From positions 1-64,000 of the forward strand of contig NZ_WUCC01000004.1 in NCBI RefSeq assembly GCF_009807095.1: a DNA stretch of 64,000 nt, in the 5' to 3' direction. Positions 1-8,975 of the stretch are shown here, piece by piece. The first letter of the stretch is position 1. Each line of letters opens with the position of its first letter. Under the pieces are notes generated by a model that was not told the DNA's origin, made no database searches, and saw nothing but the letters and a program-made list of their open reading frames with translations. The position numbers were made by a program, and so were the translations under genes. The DNA comes from Rathayibacter sp. VKM Ac-2754. GTDB lineage: Bacteria; Actinomycetota; Actinomycetes; Actinomycetales; Microbacteriaceae.

Positions 1-141
1 CAGGGGCGTCTCGAGCGAGAGTCGCGGTCGCCGCCTGTATCGTCCGCGTCTCCGAAATCTGCGACGGCGAGGCAACATCCGCCCCGATGAAGTGGGTCCT
101 GCACCGCCGGTCCGACCGGTGGACGCAGGAAAGGACGATCC

Positions 142-723
142 ATGACCCAGCAGAACTCTCGACGGCGCCGCGCGGCACTCACCGCCGCCGTGCTCGTCGC
201 GACCCTCGGCCCGGCCGCCTGCGCCGCCGCCGAGCCCGATGTGCCGGGCGGCTCCGTGGATCCCAGCGCCACCTCCGTCGGCCGCACCGCCGACGACGGC
301 GTTATCGCCGACGGCGAACCGGTGTCGATCCTCGACGGTGACCTGCCCGCCATCGCCGGCCTCGACCCGGCACTGCGCTCCGCGGTCGAGGCGGCCTCGG
401 ACGCGGCGGGCGCGGACGGCGTCGAGATGGTCGTCACCTCCGGATGGCGGAGCGCCGACTACCAGCGGGCGCTCCTCGACGACGCCGTCCACGAGTACGG
501 CGGCTACGAGGAGGCGCGCCGGTGGGTGAGCACTCCCGAGCTCTCGGCGCACGTCACCGGCGATGCCGTCGACATCGGCGACACCGACGCGAACAGCTGG
601 CTCAGCCAGCACGGCGCCGACCACGGCCTCTGCCAGACCTACGGCAACGAGATGTGGCACTTCGAGCTGGCGACCGAGCCCGGCGGTGAGTGCCCGCCGC
701 AGAAGCAGGACGCCGCAGGCTGA
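142..723 (+). CDS. VanY-like D-alanyl-D-alanine carboxypeptidase (M15B), exported
   Basis: A zinc peptidase of the M15B family, expected to trim D-Ala-D-Ala ends of cell-wall peptides outside the membrane. The 193-aa product begins with a basic, hydrophobic export signal. A cysteine at residue 27 follows a poor lipobox (PAAC), so a lipoprotein is possible but not clear. The family motifs appear in order: SGWRS near residue 100, SAHVTGDAVDI near 135-145 (first His and Asp zinc ligands) and WHFEL near 173 (last His ligand). A short Thr/Pro/Asp-rich linker separates signal and enzyme. The ATG is preceded by AGGAAAGGA at good spacing. It is monocistronic; the next operon has its own regulated promoter. 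Function is confident, exact substrate is not. Confidence 0.85.
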   Translation: MTQQNSRRRRAALTAAVLVATLGPAACAAAEPDVPGGSVDPSATSVGRTADDGVIADGEPVSILDGDLPAIAGLDPALRSAVEAASDAAGADGVEMVVTSGWRSADYQRALLDDAVHEYGGYEEARRWVSTPELSAHVTGDAVDIGDTDANSWLSQHGADHGLCQTYGNEMWHFELATEPGGECPPQKQDAAG

Positions 724-734
724 CCGCTTGGTTT

Positions 735-753
735 GATAGTGATAATCCTTATC
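735..753 (+). promoter_or_regulatory. Fur-family (Fur/Zur-like) operator
   Basis: The sequence GATAGTGATAATCCTTATC matches the classical 19-bp Fur consensus (9-1-9 inverted repeat) at 17 of 19 positions. It lies over the probable promoter of the ABC/MFS operon. A TTGATA hexamer (733-738) and TAGGGT (756-761) are separated by 17 bp, so a bound repressor would block RNA polymerase. Whether the regulator is Fur, Zur or another family member cannot be told from one site. Confidence 0.7.
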
Positions 754-802
754 GTTAGGGTGATGCCGAGAAGAACGCTCCCTCGTCAGAACGGATCCCC
801 CT

Positions 803-1576
803 GTGCCCGCTGCCGCCACCGTCGAAGACCTGACGGTCGTCGGAGACCGCAGGACGCTCCTCCGGAACGTGAGCTTCGAGGTCGGAGTCGGCGAGCGCGT
901 GGCCCTGCTGGGAACGTCGGGCTCGGGCAAGTCCCTCACCGCGGCGGCCGTGCTCGGTGCGCTCCCGCCCGCCTTCTCGATGTCGGGCAGCGTCTCCCTC
1001 TTCGGTCGCCCGGTCGTTCCCGGCCGCACCCCGCCCGCGGGACTCGTCGCCGCCGTCTTCCAGGACTCGTCCCTCGCGCTGAACCCGTTCGTGACCGTCG
1101 GGCGTCAGCTCGTGTCCGTCCTCCGGGCGCACCGAGACCTCGGTCGGCGAGAAGCGGCGGCCGCCGTGACGGAGGTGCTGCACTCCGTCGGGATCCAGGA
1201 TCCTGAGCGGGCGTTGCGGGGCTTCGCTCCTGAGCTGTCGGGCGGTCAGCGCCAGCGGATCTGCATCGGCCTCGCCCTGCTGTGCGGCGCGCGACTGCTG
1301 GTCGCCGACGAGCCGACCACCGCTCTCGACGTCGTCACGCAGGCGCAGGTGCTGCGCGTCCTCCGCGAGTACGGCGCCGCCTCCGACGCCGCGCTCCTCT
1401 TCATCACGCACGACCTCGCTGTCGCGTCGATCCTCTGCACCAGGGCGGTCGTGCTCGAGCGGGGCGCGGTGGTGGAGGCCGGTCCGATGACCGACCTCGT
1501 CTCGGCCCCCGCTCATCCCTTCACCCGCTCGCTCGTGGACGCGGCGCGCTCGCTCGTCCGAGAGGACGCCGCCTGA
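803..1576 (+). CDS. ABC transporter ATPase, Opp/Dpp/Nik family (first of pair)
   Basis: The first ATP-binding subunit of a peptide/nickel-type importer, 257 aa. Walker A is GTSGSGKS (about residues 37-44), the signature is LSGGQRQR, Walker B reads LLVADEP, and the switch histidine is in FITHD. It energises the fused permease encoded four genes downstream. The start is GTG, with no strong ribosome-binding site in front of it, and lies about 40 nt after the predicted transcription start. Its stop overlaps the next start (TGATG), so translation of the pair is coupled. The two separate ATPases plus an MFS gene match the arrangement of the staphylococcal Cnt metallophore system (CntD/CntF plus CntE); that comparison is by layout, not alignment. 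Confidence 0.88.
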   Translation: MPAAATVEDLTVVGDRRTLLRNVSFEVGVGERVALLGTSGSGKSLTAAAVLGALPPAFSMSGSVSLFGRPVVPGRTPPAGLVAAVFQDSSLALNPFVTVGRQLVSVLRAHRDLGRREAAAAVTEVLHSVGIQDPERALRGFAPELSGGQRQRICIGLALLCGARLLVADEPTTALDVVTQAQVLRVLREYGAASDAALLFITHDLAVASILCTRAVVLERGAVVEAGPMTDLVSAPAHPFTRSLVDAARSLVREDAA

Positions 1577-2337
1577 TGCTCGCGGCCGACGGGATCACCC
1601 ACCGGTACCGCCGCGGCCCCGCGCAGCCCGCCCTGTCCGACGTCTCCTTCTCGGCCGCCCCGGGGGAGAGCGTCGGCGTCGTCGGCCGATCGGGATCGGG
1701 CAAGTCGACGCTGCTCACGATCCTCCTCGCGCTCGAGCGGCCCTCGGAGGGCGGGGTCGCTCTCGACGACGCGGCGGTCCGCCCCGGATCGGTGAGGCGG
1801 CTGCGCTGGTTCCGGCGCCGGGTGCAGTACGTCCCCCAGGAGCCGGGCTCGACCCTCGAGCCCCGCATGACGGTCGCCCAGCTCGTCCTCGAGCCCCTCC
1901 GGCGGCTCGATGTCCCCGGCGAGCACCGTCGACTCGTCTCCGCAGCCCTCGACGACGTGGGCCTCCCCGCCGCGATGCTGAAGCGCCGCCCCGGGGAGCT
2001 CTCGGGCGGGCAGGCTCAGCGCGTCGCCCTCGCCCGCTCGATCGTCAGCGGCCCCGAGTACCTGCTCGCGGACGAGCCGGTGAGCGGGCTCGACCTGCCG
2101 CTGCGCGACCGGGTCCTCGAGCTGCTCCGGGAGCTGACCGAGCACAGGTCGCTCGGGCTCGTCTTCGTGTCGCACGACCTCGACGCCGTCGCCCGGCTCT
2201 GCCGGCGCTGCGTGGTCCTCGCCGACGGCCGCATCGTCGAGGAGGGCGCCACGGCCGACCTCCTCCGGCGCCCCGAGCACCCGGCGACGCGGGAGCTGCT
2301 CGACGCCGTCCCCGTGCTGCTGGGCGTCGACCGCTGA
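1576..2337 (+). CDS. ABC transporter ATPase, Opp/Dpp/Nik family (second of pair)
   Basis: The second ATPase subunit, 253 aa, of the same importer. Walker A is GRSGSGKST (about residues 39-47), the signature LSGGQAQR, Walker B YLLADEPVSGLD, and the H-loop VFVSHD. An open frame extends upstream inside the previous gene. The ATG chosen here overlaps the previous stop (TGATG) and begins a normal NBD N-terminus (MLAADGITHRY). Its own stop overlaps the ATG of the MFS gene. The lack of a long C-terminal oligopeptide/dipeptide domain makes it closer in size to nickel/metallophore ATPases than to OppD/OppF. Confidence 0.88.
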   Translation: MLAADGITHRYRRGPAQPALSDVSFSAAPGESVGVVGRSGSGKSTLLTILLALERPSEGGVALDDAAVRPGSVRRLRWFRRRVQYVPQEPGSTLEPRMTVAQLVLEPLRRLDVPGEHRRLVSAALDDVGLPAAMLKRRPGELSGGQAQRVALARSIVSGPEYLLADEPVSGLDLPLRDRVLELLRELTEHRSLGLVFVSHDLDAVARLCRRCVVLADGRIVEEGATADLLRRPEHPATRELLDAVPVLLGVDR

Positions 2338-3590
2338 TGGCGGTCGGGCCACGGAGGCGGCGCACCACCGCCCCGCTCCCGGCGCTGTTCGCGAGTCAGG
2401 CGCTCTTCAACCTCGGGTTCTTCGCGGTCGTCCCCTTCCTCGCGATCACGATGCGCGACGACCACGGCCTCGGCGGCGCCGCGGTGGGGCTGGTGCTCGG
2501 CGTCCGCGCGTTCAGCCAGCAGGGCCTCTTCCTGCTCGGCGGCCTGCTCCACGACCGCTACGGCGCCCGCACCCTCATCGCCCTCGGCTGCGCCGTCCGC
2601 GTCCTCGGGTACCTCGCGCTCGCGTACGCCTCCGATCTGACGGGCTTCGTGATCGGTGCCGTGCTGACCGGACTGGGCGGCGCGCTGTTCTCTCCCGCCC
2701 TCGACGCGCTGGTCGGAGCGGCCGACGCCCGCGCGAGTCCGACGAGACCGGAGGGGCGCCCGTCCCTGTTCGTCGGTCTCCTGCTCGTCGGCGAGGTCGG
2801 AGCCGCCCTCGGCCCGCTGGTCGGGGCGATGCTGCTCGGCGTCGGTTTCTCGGCGACGGCCGGAGTCGCGGCCGCGCTGTTCGCCGTCGTCGGCACCGCG
2901 CTCTGGCTGCTCGTCCCGAGTGGAGCGCCTCCCGCGCCGGCGAGGACCACCGCCGGCCGCCCCTCCTTCGATCGTCGGTTCGTCGTGTTCGCGGCCCTGT
3001 TCGGCGTCAACCTGCTCGCGTACAACCAGCTCTACCTCGGCCTCGGCTTCGAGGTCGCCCGGGTCGGGGGCGACGCCGCGTCGATCGGCCTGGTCTTCCT
3101 CCTCCTGTCCCTGCTGACCCTCGCCGGCCAGTGGCCCCTCGGAGTCTGGGCCTGGCGTCTCGGCGCCGGCCGCGCGCTCACGCTGGGCTTCGGCGCGATC
3201 GCCGTCGGATTCGCCTCCCTCGCGGTCGCCTCCGCGCACCCTCCGCAGCCGGGACGGGAGCTGCTGCCGGCGATCGCGATGACCGCGCTCCTGGCGCTCG
3301 GTCACATGCTCGTCGGGCCCGTCGCCCTCGGGCTCGTCCCGCGCTTCGCAGGCTCCCGCCCCCTCGGCGCCCACTACGGACTGCTGGCCACCTGCGGCGG
3401 ACTCGCCGTTCTGGGCGGCAGCGTCGCGCTCGGGCCGCTGTTCGACTCCGACGCCTTCCCGCTCGCCTGGTCGCTGCTCGCCGCGGCCGCGCTCGTCTCC
3501 GCGCTCGCGCTTCCGCGACTGCTCCCTCGCTCCGACTCCCGCACCATCCCCTCCCTCCCTCCCGTCACGGAAAGACACCATGCGCCCTAG
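2337..3590 (+). CDS. MFS transporter inside the metal-type ABC operon
   Basis: A 417-aa major facilitator protein with about 12 hydrophobic segments and the loop-2/3 motif region GGLLHDRYGARTLIALG (residues about 65-82, an MFS motif A variant). It is embedded in the ABC operon with ATGA-type overlap to the ATPase upstream. It overlaps the binding-protein gene downstream by 11 bp, so it clearly belongs to the same expression unit. In the Cnt system the MFS partner exports the free metallophore that the ABC transporter later re-imports with metal, and a similar export role is plausible. No metallophore biosynthesis genes are visible in the window, so this one might instead export a ligand made elsewhere, or a by-product. 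Confidence 0.8.
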   Translation: MAVGPRRRRTTAPLPALFASQALFNLGFFAVVPFLAITMRDDHGLGGAAVGLVLGVRAFSQQGLFLLGGLLHDRYGARTLIALGCAVRVLGYLALAYASDLTGFVIGAVLTGLGGALFSPALDALVGAADARASPTRPEGRPSLFVGLLLVGEVGAALGPLVGAMLLGVGFSATAGVAAALFAVVGTALWLLVPSGAPPAPARTTAGRPSFDRRFVVFAALFGVNLLAYNQLYLGLGFEVARVGGDAASIGLVFLLLSLLTLAGQWPLGVWAWRLGAGRALTLGFGAIAVGFASLAVASAHPPQPGRELLPAIAMTALLALGHMLVGPVALGLVPRFAGSRPLGAHYGLLATCGGLAVLGGSVALGPLFDSDAFPLAWSLLAAAALVSALALPRLLPRSDSRTIPSLPPVTERHHAP

Positions 3591-5106
3591 GCTCCACCGG
3601 ACCCTCGCCCTCGCCGCCACCGCCTCGGCGGTCGCCCTCGCCCTCACGGGCTGCTTCTCCGGAGGTGCCTCCTCCGCCGACTCCTCCGACGACGCCCGTC
3701 TCCGTCTCGCGATGCTCCAGCCGCCGCGCTCGGGGCTCTCGCCCCTGAGCGACGACGCCTTCAAGCTCTCCCGCTGGAGCACGGCCGAGACCCTCGTCAC
3801 CCTCGACGAGGTCGGTGACGCCCAGCCCGCGCTCGCGACGGAGTGGGAGCAGACGGACCCGACCACGTGGACCTTCCGCCTCCGCCCCGACGTCACGTTC
3901 CACGACGGCACGGCTCTCACCGCCGAGCAGGCCGCCGCGTCGCTCACCGCGGCCGCGACCGCGAGCCCGAAGCCGCGCATCCTCGACGGGGTCGAGCTCA
4001 CCGCGACGGCCGACGGCGACTCCGTGCGAGTGGTCACGGCGGAGGCCGACCCGCTGATCCCGCAGCGCCTGTCCAGCCCTCAGCTCGCGATCCTGGCGGC
4101 CTCGGCCTACGGGGCCGACGGAGTCGTGAATCCGATCGGCGCGGGAACCGGGCCCTTCGTGCTCACCGCCGTGAACGGGACCTCGACCGCCACCCTCGAC
4201 CGGTACGAGGACTACTGGGGCGACGAGGCCGCCGCGAGCGGGATCGACGTCTCCTTCGTCCCCGACGGGACGGCCCGGGCCGCCGCCCTGCGCACGGGCA
4301 CCGCCGACATCGTCGAGGCGATCCCGGTCGGCCAGGCGGCGCAGATCGACGACGACCTCCTGCACGAGGTCCCGATGCCGCGGACGAACACGCTCTACCT
4401 GAACACCGCCTCCGGGCCGTTCGCGGATCCCGCCGTCCGGGCCGCGGCGCAGGCCGCGATCGACCGTGCCGCGATCGTGGATCTGGTCTACGAGGGCCGC
4501 GCCGACGTCGCCGACGGGCTCCTCGGGCCGGCGATCGAGTGGGCCGCGGACCTCCGGGACGACCCCGCCTACGAGAGCGTGCTCGCGACGCGCGCGACTC
4601 CCGCCGAGGTCGCCGGCACCACGATCACGCTGGGAACGTTCACCGACCGCGCCGAACTGCCCGAGGTCGCCGTGCAGCTCGAGCAGCAGCTGGAGGCGGC
4701 GGGCTTCACCGTCGAGACGGACGTCCGCGAGTACCAGTACATCGAGGCCGACGCTCTGGACGGCGCGTTCGACGCCTTCATCCTCTCCCGGGCGACCGTG
4801 CTCGACTCCGGCGACCCCGGTGCCTACCTCTACAGCGACTTCGCGTGCGACGGCTCCTTCAACCTCTCGCAGTTCTGCGACCCGCAGGTCGACTCCGCCC
4901 TCGACGCCGCCGCGGTGCTCCCCGCCGGCGACGAGCGCCGTCGCGCGCTGATGCAGGTCGAGGCGCTGATCCTCGCCGAGGACGCCGCCGTGCCGATGCT
5001 GCACGAGCGCGTCATCCAGGGTGAAGGAGAGGGAGTCGCGGGCGCCGCGCGCGACCCGCGCGAGCGCGCGCTGATCACCGGCGACACCCGCGTGGCGCGG
5101 CGGTGA
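3580..5106 (+). CDS. Extracellular solute-binding lipoprotein, SBP_bac_5 (peptide/nickel type)
   Basis: The binding protein of the importer, 508 aa. A clear lipoprotein signal (LALTGC, acylated Cys25) anchors it outside the membrane. The mature chain has the cluster C binding-protein layout: SxxxTWTFRLRPDVTFHDGTALTA near residues 92-115 is the family hallmark. An internal motif about AAAQAAIDRAAIVD corresponds to the second lobe. Ligand type cannot be read off; related proteins take di/oligopeptides, nickel-histidine or opine metallophores. The Fur-like operator at the operon head favours a metal complex. The gene starts within the end of the MFS gene and ends overlapping the permease GTG. 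Confidence 0.88.
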   Translation: MRPRLHRTLALAATASAVALALTGCFSGGASSADSSDDARLRLAMLQPPRSGLSPLSDDAFKLSRWSTAETLVTLDEVGDAQPALATEWEQTDPTTWTFRLRPDVTFHDGTALTAEQAAASLTAAATASPKPRILDGVELTATADGDSVRVVTAEADPLIPQRLSSPQLAILAASAYGADGVVNPIGAGTGPFVLTAVNGTSTATLDRYEDYWGDEAAASGIDVSFVPDGTARAAALRTGTADIVEAIPVGQAAQIDDDLLHEVPMPRTNTLYLNTASGPFADPAVRAAAQAAIDRAAIVDLVYEGRADVADGLLGPAIEWAADLRDDPAYESVLATRATPAEVAGTTITLGTFTDRAELPEVAVQLEQQLEAAGFTVETDVREYQYIEADALDGAFDAFILSRATVLDSGDPGAYLYSDFACDGSFNLSQFCDPQVDSALDAAAVLPAGDERRRALMQVEALILAEDAAVPMLHERVIQGEGEGVAGAARDPRERALITGDTRVARR

Positions 5107-6905
5107 CCCGCGGGTGGGCCGCCACCCTCGTCGGCGTCTCGCGGACCGTCGCGATCGCCGGGGTGGTGCTGCTGATCGGCGTACTCCCGTGGCTGTCGGG
5201 ACGCAGCCCCGAGTACACCGTCCTCCGCGCTCGCTACGCCGACCTCGAGGCCACCCCGGAGGCACTCGCGTCCGTGCGGGCCGAGCTCGGGCTCGACCGC
5301 GGGCCCGTCGCGGTCCTCCTCGACTGGGCGGCCGGCCTCCTCCGGGGCGACGCGGGGACCTCGTGGGTCAGCGGCCGGCCGGTGCTCCCGGGAACTCTCG
5401 AGGCGCTCTCGGTCTCCCTCACCCTGATGGGCTTCGCCGTGGTCGTCGCGGCGGTGATCGCCGCCGCCCTCTGCCTCCCGACCCTGCGGTCGGGCCTGCG
5501 GGGGCGGCAGGTCCGCGGATCCGGGGTGCTCGGCGCCTCCCTGACCGCGCTGCCGGAGTTCCTCCTCGCCTCCGCCCTGCTCATCGTCTGCTCCGTGTGG
5601 TTGCGCTGGCTCCCGCCGTACGGCTGGGCGGGGCTCGAGTACGCCGTCCTGCCCGCGCTCGCCCTGGGGATCCCGGCCGGCGGACTCGTCGGCCGTCTGC
5701 TCTCGGACGCGATCGCCTCGAGCTTCGCCGAACGATGGGTGATCACTTGGCGGATGGCCGGACTGTCCCGGCGGCGGGTCGGTGCGGCGGTGCTGCGCCG
5801 GGCGCTCCCCTCCGTGCTGAGCCAGATCGGCCTGGTCCTGATCGGCCTGACCGGAGGCGCCGTCGCCGTCGAGCAGGTCTTCGCGATCCCCGGGCTCGGC
5901 CGAGCGATCCTGGGGGCGGCGAGCACGCAGGACATCCCCGCGCTGCAGGCCGGGATCCTCGCGCTGCTCGCCGTGGCGGTCGTCGTCGGGGCCCTGGTCG
6001 GGCTCTTCCGCCGACTCCTGCTCGGATCCGCGCTGCGGCTGGGGTCCCTCCCCGTCCCGGATGCGCGGGTCGCGCCCCGACCGCGCGACCTCCTCGTCCC
6101 GCTGGTCGCCGCGGGCTCCCTCGCCGTCATCGTCGCCGCGGGCCTGCTCCGCGACCCCTTCACCTCCGCGCACTCCCGACTCGAGGCACCCTCGAGGGCG
6201 CTGCCCTTCGGAGCGGACGCCAGCGGCCGCGATCTGCTCGGCAGGGTCGGGCACGGAGCGCTGACGACGCTCGGAGTCGCGCTGCTCGTCGTCCTCGTCT
6301 GCGTCGTCCTCGGCATCGCGATCGGCCTGTTCCCGCACGCGTCGACCGGCCCGCTCGAGGTCGCGAACGCCGCGCCGCCGATCCTGGCCGGCATCGTCGT
6401 CACCGCACTCTGGGGCCCCTCGATCGAGGGAGCGGCCGTCGCCGTCGCGGCCGTCAGCTGGGCGCCGCTGGCCGCCCACACCGGCTCCCTCGTGCTCGAG
6501 GCGAGAGCGCAGCCGCACATCCGCATCCTGCCCGTCCTCGGTGTCGGACCGGTCCGCACGACGCTCCGCTACCTCGTCCCCGCCGTCGTCGGTCCGGTCC
6601 TCCGGCACGCGATGCTGCGCCTCCCCGGGATCGCGCTGACGCTCGCCGCCCTCGGCTTCCTCGGCCTCGGCAGCGATCAGCCGACACCCGAGTGGGGCCT
6701 CATCCTCGCGGAGGGGAGCGGCTATGCGGAGCGGGCGCCCTGGGTCGTCCTCGCCCCGGCGTCGGTGCTGGTGCTCGCCGCGGTGCTCGCGGTGTCGCTC
6801 GCGTCGTACGACTGGTCGGCACGGCCGGGTCTCGGACGGCGGGCCTCGGAGCCGCCGGGCGGTCGGACTCAGCGCGTTCCTGCGGCGTCGTCCTCGAGGA
6901 GCTGA
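5103..6905 (+). CDS. Fused DppB-DppC-type ABC permease
   Basis: One 600-aa polypeptide that carries both membrane subunits of an Opp/Dpp-type importer. The N-terminal half (about residues 10-310) resembles DppB, with its conserved cytoplasmic coupling loop around residues 210-235 (AERWVITWRMAG). The C-terminal half (about 320-580) resembles DppC and contains the typical LGFLGLG and PTPEWG stretch near residues 518-530. The family is normally encoded as two proteins of about 310 and 280 aa, so this is a natural fusion and the total length fits the sum. Start is GTG overlapping the previous stop. It closes the operon; the next gene is convergent. Confidence 0.85.
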   Translation: MTRGWAATLVGVSRTVAIAGVVLLIGVLPWLSGRSPEYTVLRARYADLEATPEALASVRAELGLDRGPVAVLLDWAAGLLRGDAGTSWVSGRPVLPGTLEALSVSLTLMGFAVVVAAVIAAALCLPTLRSGLRGRQVRGSGVLGASLTALPEFLLASALLIVCSVWLRWLPPYGWAGLEYAVLPALALGIPAGGLVGRLLSDAIASSFAERWVITWRMAGLSRRRVGAAVLRRALPSVLSQIGLVLIGLTGGAVAVEQVFAIPGLGRAILGAASTQDIPALQAGILALLAVAVVVGALVGLFRRLLLGSALRLGSLPVPDARVAPRPRDLLVPLVAAGSLAVIVAAGLLRDPFTSAHSRLEAPSRALPFGADASGRDLLGRVGHGALTTLGVALLVVLVCVVLGIAIGLFPHASTGPLEVANAAPPILAGIVVTALWGPSIEGAAVAVAAVSWAPLAAHTGSLVLEARAQPHIRILPVLGVGPVRTTLRYLVPAVVGPVLRHAMLRLPGIALTLAALGFLGLGSDQPTPEWGLILAEGSGYAERAPWVVLAPASVLVLAAVLAVSLASYDWSARPGLGRRASEPPGGRTQRVPAASSSRS

Positions 6906-6934
6906 ACGTAACCGATCTGGGCGATCCTCCGCGC

Positions 6935-7387
6935 TCAGTCGGCCTCGACGAAGACGATCTCGCCCAGCGGATTCGTCCACGTCATCTCGCCGCCCGAGCG
7001 CGCGACGGAGACGGGCTCGCTGAGAAGGCCGCTGACCAGTGCGCCCGCCTCGTCGCGGGGCGGCTCGCAGGCCACGAACGTGGTCGAGAGCCGGGTGACC
7101 GTGAGGACGCCGTCGTCGAGGCGGAAGGGACCGGACTGCGTGTTGCAGCCGTCGTCGATCGTGAGTCGGTCGCCTCCGTCCCTGGTGATGACGAGGAGGA
7201 TCGAGGCGGCCGGGTCGGTGACGGCGTCGACGAGCGTGCCGGAGAGCGAGGTGCTGCGGTACTCGCCGGGCTCCAGCTCCGCGACCGTCGTCGGTGTCGG
7301 AGCCTCGCGGTCGGCGGTGCATGCGACCAGCGCTGCTGCCAGCGAGCCGGCCGTCAGGAGGAGCGCGGTCGTGCGGCGACGGGACAT
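6935..7387 (-). CDS. META-domain (HslJ-like) lipoprotein
   Basis: A small 150-aa exported lipoprotein with lipobox LVAC (Cys23). The mature part carries a META/HslJ-like domain: the stretch DDGCNTQSGPF near residues 85-95 and the later CEPP are the typical conserved cysteine-containing segments. Homologues are linked to heat-shock or antibiotic resistance in enterobacteria, but their biochemical role is unsettled. The gene is monocistronic and convergent with the permease gene upstream. Confidence 0.7.
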   Translation of the reverse strand: MSRRRTTALLLTAGSLAAALVACTADREAPTPTTVAELEPGEYRSTSLSGTLVDAVTDPAASILLVITRDGGDRLTIDDGCNTQSGPFRLDDGVLTVTRLSTTFVACEPPRDEAGALVSGLLSEPVSVARSGGEMTWTNPLGEIVFVEAD

Positions 7388-7478
7388 GCGGACCTCCGAG
7401 GGCGAGTGCGCTGGTCGTTCCGGGAGTCAAGCACGGGGGTCGGGCGGGCGCCAGCGGCCGGAGGCGGCACCGGCCCGC

Positions 7479-8963
7479 TCACACCGTGCTGCGGTCGGCC
7501 TCGGCCGGCGTCGGCTCCTCGGTGGCGTGCGAGTCGGTGAGGGACAGCGACCCGATGGTCGCGATCACCCCGACGAGGACCGCGACCACGATGTAGATGA
7601 TCCGCTCGCCCGTGAAGAAGGTCTGGACGAGGTCGGAGCTCCACGCGCCCGCGGGGAGGGTCTTCGTGACCAGCGCGGCGACGAGGGTGCCCACGACGGC
7701 GGTGCCGAGGCTGGTGCCGAGCTCCTGGGAGGTGTCGTTGAGGGCGGCGCCGATCGAGGTCCGGTTCTCGTCCATCGCCTCGACGAGAGCGACCGCGCAG
7801 ATGGTCATGATCGTCCGCAGCCCGATCGTGAGGAGCACCATCATCGCGGCGATCGCGAGGTAGCCGTGCTCCACCGCCCAGGCCATGCCGAGCAGCGCGC
7901 CCACCAGGAGGCCGGTGCCGACGAGGCAGGCGAGGCGGTGGCCGAGCCGGGCGGCGAGCTGCTCGGCGATCGGAGTCGCGGCGATCATCGTGACGATGAC
8001 GGGCAGGTTCGCGAGGCCGGCCTGCATCGGGCTCCAGCCGTACGCGTACTGGAAGTGCAGGATCAGACCGAACAGGACGCTGGCGAAGGCGACCGAGGCT
8101 GCGAGCTGCGTGAGGGCCGCGCCTCGGACGGGCCCGGTGCGGAAGATCGCGAGGTCGATCATCGGCGAGGCTGCGCGACGTTCGCGGAGGATGAAGCCTC
8201 CGATCGCGGCGACCGTGCCGAGGGCGCAGGCGAGGGTGACGGGCGCGAGCCAGCCGTCCTGCACTCCGCTGGTGAGGGTGTAGCAGCCGAGCCCGATCGC
8301 GGCGACGGTGAGGGCCGCGCCGGGCAGGTCGATCCGCTCGGAGGTCAGGTCGGCTCGACGGTCGGCCGGCACTCCGACGCGGACGCCGATCCAGGCGATG
8401 AGGGCGATCGGCGCGTTGATGACGAGGAGCCACTGCCAGCTGAACTGGCCGAGCACCGTCCCGCCCAGGATCGGCCCCAGGACGAACCCCGACATGCCCA
8501 CGATCATCACGATCGTGATCGAGCGCATCCGCAGCTTCTCGTCGTCGAAGAGGCGGAAGATCAGCGACATCGTGACGGGGGCCATGGCCGCCGCGGCGCA
8601 CCCGAGCGCGGCGCGCAGCGCGATGAGGTGGCCGATGTCGGTGACGAGGACGACGGCGAGGCTGATCAGTCCGAAGGCCGTGAGGCCGATCAGCAGCACG
8701 CGGCGCCGACCGAAGCGGTCGGCGGCGGATCCCGCGGTCAGCAGCAGCCCGCCGAAGGTGAGGGAGTAGGCGCCCGTCACCCACTGCAGTCCGGCCGTCC
8801 CGCTGTCGAGCGAGCGACCGATCGTCGGCAGGGCGATCGAGAGCAGTGTGTTGTCGACCATCTCGACGAAGAAGGCCAGGCAGAGCGCAGCGAGCGGGAG
8901 CGCCGCGGCGCGCAGCGAGGTGTAGGCGGGGGGCTTGGCGGGGCTGATCGTCGGCGTGCTCAT
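7479..8963 (-). CDS. MFS drug exporter, DHA2 (EmrB/QacA) family
   Basis: A 494-aa, probably 14-segment, proton-driven efflux protein. The N-terminal half contains the DHA2 signature region FFVEMVDNTLLSIALPTIG near residues 30-48. Motif A (SAADRFGRRRVLLIG) lies near residues 80-94, and motif C (GFVLGPILGG) near residues 153-162. An AGGAAGG ribosome-binding site stands 5-6 nt before the ATG. It is transcribed divergently from a TetR gene, with tandem TetR-type operators lying directly upstream of it. The TetR protein therefore very likely controls it in response to the exported compound. Substrate is unknown. Confidence 0.88.
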   Translation of the reverse strand: MSTPTISPAKPPAYTSLRAAALPLAALCLAFFVEMVDNTLLSIALPTIGRSLDSGTAGLQWVTGAYSLTFGGLLLTAGSAADRFGRRRVLLIGLTAFGLISLAVVLVTDIGHLIALRAALGCAAAAMAPVTMSLIFRLFDDEKLRMRSITIVMIVGMSGFVLGPILGGTVLGQFSWQWLLVINAPIALIAWIGVRVGVPADRRADLTSERIDLPGAALTVAAIGLGCYTLTSGVQDGWLAPVTLACALGTVAAIGGFILRERRAASPMIDLAIFRTGPVRGAALTQLAASVAFASVLFGLILHFQYAYGWSPMQAGLANLPVIVTMIAATPIAEQLAARLGHRLACLVGTGLLVGALLGMAWAVEHGYLAIAAMMVLLTIGLRTIMTICAVALVEAMDENRTSIGAALNDTSQELGTSLGTAVVGTLVAALVTKTLPAGAWSSDLVQTFFTGERIIYIVVAVLVGVIATIGSLSLTDSHATEEPTPAEADRSTV

Positions 8964-8975
8964 GGCGGGCCTTCC

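Noticed and set aside
1-141. End of an upstream gene or promoter elements at the left edge
   Set aside because: No frame shows a plausible protein end and no clear -35/-10 pair is visible.
2016-4037. A 673-codon minus-strand frame
   Set aside because: Opposite to the ABC/MFS operon, charged low-complexity translation with no domain; typical high-GC shadow.
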